Notes under the pieces: model-generated
The model's input: only the letters and a program-made list of their open reading frames with translations
Database searches by the model: none
What the model was told of the DNA's origin: nothing
Origin: Pandoraea norimbergensis
GTDB lineage: Bacteria; Pseudomonadota; Gammaproteobacteria; Burkholderiales; Burkholderiaceae
NCBI RefSeq assembly: GCF_001465545.3
Contig: NZ_CP013480.3
Location: forward strand, 2,046,001-2,110,000
Direction of reading: 5' to 3'
Length of the DNA: 64,000 bases
Position numbers and translations under genes: made by a program
Shown here: in pieces, positions 52,274-60,248 of the stretch
Position numbering within the stretch: position 1 is the stretch's first letter
How the letters are laid out: the number at the start of each line of letters is the position of its first letter

Positions 52274-52398
52274 CGAAAATTGCAGGATGGGAACAGGCCG
52301 GCCGGCCTAGCGCTGCGTGGATCCCCGCCGCGCGGCGAATTTGGCAAATCGGAAAATCGCAGAAGTATGCCACGCCGGGGCGGGCCACCTCGAAAAAC

Positions 52399-53031
52399 TC
52401 AACGGCGGGCTTCTGTGGCCATGCGCAGGGCCAGCGCACCCAGCACACCGCCCATGAGCCAGCGCTGAATGCGCAGCCACGCGGGGCGTTGTGCGAAGAA
52501 CGTTGCGATGGCACCTGCCGACAGCGCCACGCTGGCGTTCACCAGCACGCTGCAAACGATCTGCGTCGTACCCAGCACCAGCGACTGTGTAAGCACGCTG
52601 CCATGTTCCGGGTGCACGAACTGCGGCAGCAGCGCCAGATACAGCATGGCGATCTTCGGGTTGAGCACGCTCGTGAACAGGCCCATCAGGAACAGACGGC
52701 GATTGCTGTCACGCGGCAAGGCGCGCACTTCGAACGGCGAACGCCCGCCCGGCTTGAGTGCCTGCCACGCCAGCCAGAGCAGATAGACGGCACCGCCGAA
52801 GCGCAACACGTCGTACGCGAACGGCACCGCGAAGAGCAGGGCGGTAATGCCGAAGGCGGCGCTGATCATGTAGACCACGAAGCCGAGCGCGACACCGCCC
52901 AACGAGACCAGTCCCGCCGCAGGCCCCTGACACAGGGAGCGCGAGATCAGATACATCATGTTCGGCCCGGGGGTAAGGGCCATGCCGATGGCGACAAGCG
53001 CGAAGGCCAGCCAGGTTGCGATTGAAGGCAT
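52399..53031 (-). CDS. LysE/RhtB-family amino-acid exporter
   Basis: 210 aa, six helices. FALVAIGMALTPGPNMMYLISRSLCQGPAAGLVSLGGVALGF is the LysE signature, followed by FLMGLFTSVLNPKIAMLYLALLPQFV. It exports an amino acid, such as threonine or homoserine; the substrate is unknown. The frame extends upstream to 53184 but the conserved start is this ATG. Confidence 0.9.
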   Translation of the reverse strand: MPSIATWLAFALVAIGMALTPGPNMMYLISRSLCQGPAAGLVSLGGVALGFVVYMISAAFGITALLFAVPFAYDVLRFGGAVYLLWLAWQALKPGGRSPFEVRALPRDSNRRLFLMGLFTSVLNPKIAMLYLALLPQFVHPEHGSVLTQSLVLGTTQIVCSVLVNASVALSAGAIATFFAQRPAWLRIQRWLMGGVLGALALRMATEARR

Positions 53032-53250
53032 GTTGGGCGAGGCAGTCGAGTAGGAACTGATGGATGACCCGTCGCGGCGGCGGGGATTGCAGTCATCGCA
53101 ATCCTTACAGCCGTCACCACGATCTCGGGTATACCAGCGGGTCAAAAAACGTAAGCTGCAAGATACCACGTCAATGGCGTGCACGCCGGTTCGGTGCCAT
53201 TGGGGCTGTCAACCCCTGATCTGGCGGGCTTCCCCGCCATTTCACCGGGT

Positions 53251-53553
53251 TCAACCCAGCCGTTTTAGAAATATCGTCATTTCCTTCTCAGCCTGACGGT
53301 CACCGTGCGATTGGGCCGCCGCAATGCCACGCGTCCACGCGTCGCGGGCACCGTCAATATCAGCGGCGCCTTGTCGCGCTTTTCCCAGCAACTTCCACGC
53401 GGCGGTGTACGCCGGATCGAACGCCACGCAATGGGTGAGGTGCTCGGCCGCCACCGCGTAGTTCTGGGTGTCCAGATAGGCTTTTCCCAGCCCGAATCGC
53501 AGCAACGCGTTGTCTTTGCCTGCGGCCAATAGCTTCTCGAGACCTTCGATCAT
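53251..53553 (-). CDS. Small tetratricopeptide-repeat protein
   Basis: 100 aa, about two and a half TPR units: NALLRFGLGKAYLDTQNYAVAAEHLTHCVAFDPAYTAAWKLLGKARQ is a clear TPR pair. No signal or membrane segment, so a cytoplasmic scaffold. Partner unknown. Upstream there is AT-rich DNA with an ATATG-A-CATAT palindrome. Confidence 0.85.
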   Translation of the reverse strand: MIEGLEKLLAAGKDNALLRFGLGKAYLDTQNYAVAAEHLTHCVAFDPAYTAAWKLLGKARQGAADIDGARDAWTRGIAAAQSHGDRQAEKEMTIFLKRLG

Positions 53554-53745
53554 GATTCGAATAAGTTGTATTGATATATAAAATATGACATATCATCGGA
53601 CCGGCTCCCCAGTCCGTCGAATGCCTCTCTCGTTTTGCTGCACAAGACGGCTGCGCGGCGGTGAGGCGTGCATCGCTCGCTTGATTTACGTCAAGACGAG
53701 CGTGTGCAAAGGCTTGGCGGGTGGGCACGTAAACCCGCAGGATGC

Positions 53746-53771
53746 TCAAGTCTGGCGCGCGCCGCGCCGAT
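53746..53771 (+). promoter_or_regulatory. FliA (sigma-28)-like promoter of the chemoreceptor gene
   Basis: TCAAG, 15 bases, then GCCGAT fits the flagellar sigma factor pattern TCAAG-N15-GCCGATAA. It is 74 bp before the chemoreceptor start, a sensible distance for a motility-class promoter. The last two -10 bases (GT for AA) do not match. Confidence 0.5.
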
Positions 53772-53844
53772 GTCACAAGTATGACCGGCCCGTCAGAGGC
53801 CGGACAGGGGGTGAGCCACCCATGATAGAGACGGAGACGACAGC

Positions 53845-55464
53845 ATGTTGCGGAGCTTTTCGATTAAGGCGCGCCTGGGTTTGACCATGGCGTTGTTGGC
53901 GGCATTGTTGATTCTGATGGGCGCGCTGGGTATCGCCGGCATGACGCGCACGGGCGATGCACTGCGTGAGACGTATGCAAGTCATCTTGCGGCGACGGTG
54001 GCACTGGGCAAGGACAACGCCACACTGGCCCGCACGCGAGCCATTCTGGACCGCGTGGTGCTTCACCCCGATTCTCCCGACGTCCCCAAGGTCGTCAGTC
54101 GCGCGCAGGGCATGCTCAAGGATGCCGACGCGGCGTGGGCTGCCTATCTGGCACTGCCCCGTGGCGCCGAGGAGCAACGCATGGCCGATGAGGTTGCCGC
54201 GCGCCGTGCGACGTTCTTCGAGAAGGGCATGAACCCGATGATCGCCGCCATCAACGCGGGCGATCGCGTGGCCATGGACGACATCACCATGAACTCGCTG
54301 CCGAAGAACTATGCGGCGTTGACGACGGTGAGCGACGCGCTGGCGGCCTACAAGATGAAGCTCGGACGCGAGACCTATGAGGCCTCGATGGCCGAACTCG
54401 CCATCTTCCGCTGGGTGAGCGTGGCCGCCACGGTGCTGGGCGTGTTGCTCTCGATTGCCTGCTACTTCTCGCTGCGCGGCGCGATCATGCGGCCGCTGCA
54501 CGACGCGCTGGCGCATTTCGAGGCGATCTCGGCCGGTCAACTGGACAATCAGATCGAGGTGCGCGGCAAGGACGAGATGTCGCTGCTCATGCGCGGCGTC
54601 GATGCGATGCAGTCGCGGCTGGCGGGCACGATTCGCGGTGTGCGCCGCAGTTGCGACGCCATGGCCACGGCGTCGGCAGAGATTGCGGCAGGCAACACGG
54701 ATCTGTCGGCCCGCACGGAGCAGCAGGCGGCATCGCTGGAAGAAACCGCCTCGTCGATGGAAGAATTGACCGCGACCGTCAAACAGAATGCCGACAATGC
54801 ACGTCAGGCGAGCCAGCTTGCCGTCAACGCATCGGACATTGCCTCGCGCGGCGGACAAGTCGTCGCACGGGTGGTCGATACGATGCACGGCATTTCCAGC
54901 AGCTCGACGCAGGTCGTGGAAATCATCAGCGTGATCGACGGCATCGCCTTCCAGACGAATATTCTGGCGCTCAATGCGGCGGTGGAAGCGGCGCGTGCGG
55001 GCGAGCAGGGGCGGGGCTTCGCGGTAGTGGCTGGCGAAGTGCGCACGCTCGCGCAACGCAGCGCCACGGCAGCGCGCGAGATCAAGGCGCTCATCGAGGC
55101 CTCGGCGCAAAAGGTGGCCGATGGGTCATCGCTGGTGGCCGAAGCGGGCCGCACGATGAACGACATCGTGCAAGCGGTGCAGCGCGTGACCGACATCATG
55201 GGCGAAATCTCGGCAGCATCCGACGAGCAGAGCGGTGGCATCGAGCAGGTGAATCAGGCCGTCACGCAAATGGATACGGTCACGCAACAGAACGCGGCGC
55301 TGGTCGAGCAGGCCGCCGCTGCGGCTGCCTCGCTCGAAGATCAGACGAGCGCCTTGCGTACTGAGATGGCCCGCTTCCGGTTAGGCGATGAAAGTCACGC
55401 TGGCGGGCAACGGCGTGCCGCGCTGCATGCCGTGGCGACACCGCCGTTGACGTTGGCGGCATGA
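53845..55464 (+). CDS. Methyl-accepting chemotaxis protein
   Basis: 539 aa. First helix about 10-33, periplasmic four-helix-bundle ligand domain about 35-190, second helix about 192-212, HAMP about 213-267, then the cytoplasmic MCP rod. Its conserved tip carries EIISVIDGIAFQTNILALNAAVEAARAGEQGRGFAVVAGEVRTLAQRSA. No C-terminal pentapeptide NWETF is present. It signals through CheA/CheW to the flagellar motor. Ligand unknown. It follows a FliA-like promoter and a GGAGACG ribosome site. Confidence 0.94.
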   Translation: MLRSFSIKARLGLTMALLAALLILMGALGIAGMTRTGDALRETYASHLAATVALGKDNATLARTRAILDRVVLHPDSPDVPKVVSRAQGMLKDADAAWAAYLALPRGAEEQRMADEVAARRATFFEKGMNPMIAAINAGDRVAMDDITMNSLPKNYAALTTVSDALAAYKMKLGRETYEASMAELAIFRWVSVAATVLGVLLSIACYFSLRGAIMRPLHDALAHFEAISAGQLDNQIEVRGKDEMSLLMRGVDAMQSRLAGTIRGVRRSCDAMATASAEIAAGNTDLSARTEQQAASLEETASSMEELTATVKQNADNARQASQLAVNASDIASRGGQVVARVVDTMHGISSSSTQVVEIISVIDGIAFQTNILALNAAVEAARAGEQGRGFAVVAGEVRTLAQRSATAAREIKALIEASAQKVADGSSLVAEAGRTMNDIVQAVQRVTDIMGEISAASDEQSGGIEQVNQAVTQMDTVTQQNAALVEQAAAAAASLEDQTSALRTEMARFRLGDESHAGGQRRAALHAVATPPLTLAA

Positions 55465-55567
55465 TATCGGCAGCCGTTGCCGAGGCCCGTTCTGGGCGCG
55501 TTCATGGCGGCGGCGCGCCGAACCGGGTAACATTCGGCATCTTTTGTTCAGTTGAGGGTGTCGAGGT

Positions 55568-55963
55568 ATGAAGCGAATGGCGCTGTTGGCGGCAGTAGCG
55601 ATCCTGGCAGGTTGCGGTCCGATCAACCAGATGAGCCGGCCCGATCCGGCAACGGGGCGACTGCTCGACCAGGGGACCGAAGCCGACCGCTTCATGGTGC
55701 TCAACTGCATTTATCACGGCTGGAGCGAGCTGTCGCCGAACGTCGATTCGACTGGCTATGCCCGTCAAGGCGCCGACCGCGTGCGCGTCTATCGCGGACC
55801 GGATGCCGAGGGTAAAGCGACTTACAACCCGTACGTGGACATCATGCAGGGTGGTTTCGGCGCCCGCGTGCAGTACTACGAGACGCCGGGCAGCAAGCTC
55901 TCGCCTGACTTCGAAGCCACCGTCAGGCGCTGCATGGTGCCGTACGCAGGCAGCAACGACTGA
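55568..55963 (+). CDS. Small lipoprotein, unknown function
   Basis: 131 aa. Signal and lipobox ILAGCGP, then a soluble domain with three Cys, including NCIYHGW and RRCMVPYAG, and YNPYVDIMQGGFGARVQYYETPG. It is a typical small lipoprotein of unknown role. The ATG follows AGGTATG closely. It stands alone between the chemoreceptor and a terminator. Confidence 0.75.
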   Translation: MKRMALLAAVAILAGCGPINQMSRPDPATGRLLDQGTEADRFMVLNCIYHGWSELSPNVDSTGYARQGADRVRVYRGPDAEGKATYNPYVDIMQGGFGARVQYYETPGSKLSPDFEATVRRCMVPYAGSND

Positions 55964-56019
55964 CGTATGAGGTGGTGATGCGGGACTTCGGTGCCGCACT
56001 CGTACGGTAAGCCATCAAC

Positions 56020-56050
56020 AAAAACGCGACGGGAAAACCGTCGCGTTTTT
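56020..56050. terminator. Bidirectional intrinsic terminator
   Basis: AAAAACGCGACGG GAAAA CCGTCGCGTTTTT: a 12-bp stem with flanking A5/T5, between the lipoprotein (plus) and cysI (minus). Confidence 0.92.
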
Positions 56051-56073
56051 GTTTTCTGCTCCCACCGTAACGA

Positions 56074-57798
56074 TCAGCCGTGGAAGTCCTCACGGGCTTC
56101 GACCACTTCCTTCACGATGCCTTGTCGCACGAGGAAGTCACCGAACTTCTCGCCAGCTTCGCGTGTCTTGGCATATTGCTGGAAGAGGGGGGTGAGCTCC
56201 GCCACGATCTGGTCGTCGTTGACCGACTCCTTGTAGAGCTTGTTCAGTCGCTGGCCGTGGAAGCCAGCGCCCAGATACAAGTTGTACTTGCCCGTCGACT
56301 TGCCGACCAGACCGATTTCCGCCAGATACGGACGTGCGCAACCGTTCGGGCAACCGGTCGTGCGGATGGTGATCGGCTCACCGGCAAGACCGGTGTCGTC
56401 CAGCACCTTTTCCAGACGCGTCACCAGCTCGGGCAGCGCGCGTTCGCTTTCTGCCAGCGCGAGACCGCAGGTCGGAAAGCCCACGCAAGCCATCGAGTTC
56501 AGACGCAAGGCACCTTGATGCTTGCCGTCGAGCAGACCGTACTCCTTCACCAACGCTTCGATCTGCGGCTTGTTCGCTTCACTCACGCGACCGATGATCA
56601 GGTTCTGATTGCCGGTGATGCGAATGTCGCCGTCGTGCACCTTGGCGACTTCACGCAGGCCGGTCATCAGCCGGTAGTCATCCCAGTCTTTCACGCGGCC
56701 ATTCTGGATGAACAGCGTGAGGTGCCACAGATCGTCGGCGCCCTTGAGCCAGCCGTACTGATCGCCGTTGGTGGTGAACTTGAATGCGCGCACCGGCTCG
56801 AGATTCCAGCCCAGATAGCGATTGAGTTCTTCCTTGAACCACTCCACGCCACGGTCGTCGATGGTGTACTTCAGGCGTGCGTGCTTGCGGTTCGTACGGT
56901 CGCCGAAGTCGCGCTGCACGAGCAGTACCTTCTCGGCCACGTCGACGATGCGGTCCGCCGGCGTGTAACCGATGACGGTGCCCGCACGCGGATACGTCGC
57001 GGCGTCGCCGTGCGTCATGCCCATGCCGCCGCCTACCGTCACGTTGAAGCCTTCGAGCTGGCCGTCGGCGTTCACGATCGCGATGAAGCCCAGATCGTTG
57101 GCGTAGATATCGACGTCGTTGTTCGGCGGAATCGCGATGGCGATCTTGAACTTGCGCGGCAGATAGTGCTTGCCGTAGATCGGCTCGTGATCTTCTTTAC
57201 CCGCACCCAGACGCTTGTCGCCCAGCCAGATTTCACGGTACGCGGTGGTTTGCGGCAGCAGGTGCTGGTCGATCTTCAGGCACCAGTCGAGCGCGGCCGC
57301 GTGGGCCGGCGACAGATGCGGGTTGTTCGACACCAGCGTGTTGCGGTTCACGTCGCCGCAAGCGGCGATGCTGGTCATGGCCACTTCGTCCATGCCGCGA
57401 ATGAGCGGGCGCAACTGGTGCTTGAGCACGTTGTGATACTGCACGGTCTGACGCGTGGTCAGACGAATGGTGTTGCCGCCGTATTTCTGCGCCAGCTCGT
57501 CGAGCTTGAGCCATTGCTCAGGCGTGCACACGCCGCCCGGCATACGCAGCCGGATCATGAACTGGTAGGCCGGTTCGAGTTTCTGCTTCTGACGTTCGCC
57601 GCGCAGGTCGCGGTCGTCCTGCATGTACGAGCCGTGGAACTTGAGCAACTGGGCGTCACGCTCGAAGATCGCGCCCGTGAGCGGGTCGGCGAGGCCTTCG
57701 GCAATGGTGCCGCGCAGGTAGTTGCTGACGTCCTTGATCTTCTCGACCTCGGAGCGCGCTGCCGCGGGCGCGGCGTTGGCTTGCGTTGATTGCGTCAT
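56074..57798 (-). CDS. cysI: Sulfite reductase hemoprotein subunit (NADPH type)
   Basis: 574 aa. The siroheme/4Fe-4S cysteines are in GFPTCGLALAES (with the preceding MACVGFPTC) and TTGCPNGCARPY. Nitrite/sulfite reductase ferredoxin-like half-domains flank them. It reduces sulfite to sulfide in cysteine synthesis, with electrons from CysJ. It lies 53 bp downstream of cysJ in the same leftward operon. Confidence 0.95.
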   Translation of the reverse strand: MTQSTQANAAPAAARSEVEKIKDVSNYLRGTIAEGLADPLTGAIFERDAQLLKFHGSYMQDDRDLRGERQKQKLEPAYQFMIRLRMPGGVCTPEQWLKLDELAQKYGGNTIRLTTRQTVQYHNVLKHQLRPLIRGMDEVAMTSIAACGDVNRNTLVSNNPHLSPAHAAALDWCLKIDQHLLPQTTAYREIWLGDKRLGAGKEDHEPIYGKHYLPRKFKIAIAIPPNNDVDIYANDLGFIAIVNADGQLEGFNVTVGGGMGMTHGDAATYPRAGTVIGYTPADRIVDVAEKVLLVQRDFGDRTNRKHARLKYTIDDRGVEWFKEELNRYLGWNLEPVRAFKFTTNGDQYGWLKGADDLWHLTLFIQNGRVKDWDDYRLMTGLREVAKVHDGDIRITGNQNLIIGRVSEANKPQIEALVKEYGLLDGKHQGALRLNSMACVGFPTCGLALAESERALPELVTRLEKVLDDTGLAGEPITIRTTGCPNGCARPYLAEIGLVGKSTGKYNLYLGAGFHGQRLNKLYKESVNDDQIVAELTPLFQQYAKTREAGEKFGDFLVRQGIVKEVVEAREDFHG

Positions 57799-57851
57799 GT
57801 GGGCTGCTGTTATCGACTGCTGTTATCGGTTCAGGCTGAATCGTTCTTCGA

Positions 57852-59684
57852 TCAGTACACGTCGCGCTGATAACGCTTCTCGCGTTGCAGCGTCTTCACG
57901 TACTCGGCGGCGGCGTCGGCGGCCAGACCGCCATGCTCGGCCACGATGTCCACGAGTGCGGTGTTCACGTCACGCGCCATCTGGTCGGCGTCGCCGCACA
58001 CGTAGAGGTGGGCGCCTTCTTGCAGCCATGCGTACAGTTCCTTGCCTTGCTCACGCATGCGGTGCTGCACGTAGACCTTGTCTTCGGTGTCGCGCGAGAA
58101 AGCCAGATCGATCTTGTTGAGCGCGCCGTCTTTCACGTAGCGCTGCCATTCGCGCTGGTACAGGAAGTCGGTGCGGAAGTTGCGATCACCGAAGAACAGC
58201 CAGTTCTTGCCCGGGGCGTCCAGCGCCTGACGCTCTTCGACAAACGCGCGGAACGGGGCGATGCCGGTGCCCGGGCCGATCATGATGACCGGGGCGTTGG
58301 TGTCGCCCGGCAACTTGAAGTTGCGGTTCGCTTCAATATAGACCGGCACCGTTTCGCCTTCGCGGGCGATGTCGGCCAGATACGTCGATGCGACACCGCG
58401 ACGCGCGCGGCCATGGCTGTCGTAGCGCACGGCACCCACGGTGATGTGCACGGCTTCCGGGTTCGCGGCGAGGCTCGATGCGATCGAGTACAGGCGCGGC
58501 TGAAGCGTGCGCAGCGTGCCGACGAATTCGGCCGCCTTCACCTTGCGGGCCGGGAACTGGCGCACGACGTCGAGCACGTCGCGACCATACAGATAGTCGC
58601 GCAGGGCGGCTTCGTTACCGACGGCGAGCAGCGCCTTGAGTTCGGTCGACTCAGCCAGCGCGGCGTACTTCTCAAGGAAGGCGCGCGAGAGCGTGGTGAT
58701 GTCGTAGGCGCGCAGGAACGCGTCGCGCAGGGTAAGGGTGCTGTCTTGCGTGGTCGTGGTTGCTTGCGGGTCGAGGGCAAGCGTATCGATCAGGTCGTCG
58801 ACCAGCGTGTCGTCGTTCTTCACGACCACACCCAGCGCGTCGCCCGGCTCGTATGTGAGGCCCGAGCCTTCGAGCGAGAGTTCGACGTGATGCACTTCCT
58901 TCGACGAGCCACGGCCCGAGAGCTTGATGTTCTCGAGGACGGTCGCTTCGAACGGATGCTTGCGGCTGTACTGGCTGGCTGCGGCGGCCGGCGCTACGCC
59001 GCTGGCGAGGGCGGCGAGGCTGAACCCGTCGTTGCCTGTGGCATTGCCGGCGCCTGCGGTGGCCGGTGCGGCCACACGCTTGAGGGCTTCAACGGCTTCT
59101 TCGATCCAGCGCTCGGCCGGGGCGTCGTAGTCGACGTCGCTGTCGACACGGGCCGTCAGGCGCTCGGCGCCCAGTGCGGCGAGGCGCGTATCAAAGTCTT
59201 TGCCGGCCTGGCAGAACTTCTCATAGCTCGAATCGCCCAGACCCAGCACGGCAAAGCGGGTGCCCTGAAGCTTCGGGGCCTTCTCGCCATGCAGGAATTC
59301 ATAGAAATCGCGGGCATCGTCGGGCGGTTCGCCCTCGCCCTGGGTGGACACTGCGACGAGCAGCAGCTTGTCGTTCTTCAGGCGTGACGCTTTATAGTCA
59401 CCCATCGCGAACAGGTCGACTTTGAAGCCGGCGGCGACGGCGCGTGCTTTGGCGTGTTCGGCGACTTCCTGCGCGTGGCCCGTCTGCGAACCATACAGAA
59501 TGGTCAGCTGCGGCGCGGCGGCGCTGGCCGTCGCGGCCGGGGCTTGCGTGCCTGCCTGTTTGACCGAGTGATTGATACCGGCGAGAAAGCCGCGCACCCA
59601 CGCGAGCTGTTCGGTAGAAAGGCCTTGGACCAGTTGGCTGAGCAACTGGGCCTGCTGGGCAGTGAGAGGCGTCGTCTCTTGCAT
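57852..59684 (-). CDS. cysJ: Sulfite reductase flavoprotein subunit
   Basis: 610 aa. Flavodoxin domain about 60-205 (LTILYGSQTGHAQEVAEHAKARA, then STQGEGEPPDDARDFYEF, FAVLGLGDSSYEKFC), FAD-binding domain about 235-450 (RLYSIASS), NADP-binding domain with VIMIGPGTGIAPFRAFVEERQ and a C-terminal YQRDVY. It passes NADPH electrons to CysI. A frame to 59744 exists; I use the ATG giving MQETTPLTA. Upstream is an AT-rich stretch that may bind CysB. Confidence 0.95.
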   Translation of the reverse strand: MQETTPLTAQQAQLLSQLVQGLSTEQLAWVRGFLAGINHSVKQAGTQAPAATASAAAPQLTILYGSQTGHAQEVAEHAKARAVAAGFKVDLFAMGDYKASRLKNDKLLLVAVSTQGEGEPPDDARDFYEFLHGEKAPKLQGTRFAVLGLGDSSYEKFCQAGKDFDTRLAALGAERLTARVDSDVDYDAPAERWIEEAVEALKRVAAPATAGAGNATGNDGFSLAALASGVAPAAAASQYSRKHPFEATVLENIKLSGRGSSKEVHHVELSLEGSGLTYEPGDALGVVVKNDDTLVDDLIDTLALDPQATTTTQDSTLTLRDAFLRAYDITTLSRAFLEKYAALAESTELKALLAVGNEAALRDYLYGRDVLDVVRQFPARKVKAAEFVGTLRTLQPRLYSIASSLAANPEAVHITVGAVRYDSHGRARRGVASTYLADIAREGETVPVYIEANRNFKLPGDTNAPVIMIGPGTGIAPFRAFVEERQALDAPGKNWLFFGDRNFRTDFLYQREWQRYVKDGALNKIDLAFSRDTEDKVYVQHRMREQGKELYAWLQEGAHLYVCGDADQMARDVNTALVDIVAEHGGLAADAAAEYVKTLQREKRYQRDVY

Positions 59685-60248
59685 GTCTTTGTTGGCTCCA
59701 GGGGCCGGACCAGCGCGGAAGCCCGGGCGGGTCTGACCCGTCAAGCCACCCCCAGATGGACCGGCAAGGGGATAGTCGACACGATATCGGTCACTGATTA
59801 GAAATTAAAATAATAAAATTTAATTCCTATATATCCAATTTCCATATAAGCATAAAGCGGAAACCGTTTGCCGATGCGATCCGGCGTTACCGCCCCATGG
59901 GTGATGACGGCGTGTTGACGGCGCATTCGAGGGGCGGTGTCGCAAAATCGGGGTCGAATAGCGGCAGGATAGCGGCAGTCGGTTGCGGGGTGTTCGCGCG
60001 TCAAACGCCCGTTTGCAGGGCCGCTGACGTGGTCCTGAGGCGTAACGGACGGTAACGCCGGTCAGCCCCGTGTGACGGCTTTCCGGCCCGGTGGGTGCGG
60101 GGAAAACGTGCTATGCTCCTCGCCGTGATTGATCAGGTCCTTCCAAGCACCACTTGATTCACGCAATCCGCTATCCGGTCAGGCCGTGTCGCGGAAGGTT
60201 TCGTAACCCGCTATTTCTCGAGCTACTCGTAGAAAAGGTGAGCGCAAA
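59685..60248. other. 564-bp intergenic region between divergent cysJ and sucA
   Basis: No gene. The cysJ-proximal side has an AT-rich island (59799-59860). The sucA-proximal side has a TGCTATGCT extended -10-like element at 60109-60117, without a clear -35. Confidence 0.5.
59799..59860 (-). promoter_or_regulatory. AT-rich island, probable cysJI promoter/CysB region
   Basis: About 60 bases of mostly A and T in otherwise GC-rich DNA, 115-176 bp upstream of cysJ. CysB, the LysR-type sulfur regulator, binds AT-rich degenerate sites, so this is a reasonable candidate; I cannot define half-sites. Confidence 0.35.
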
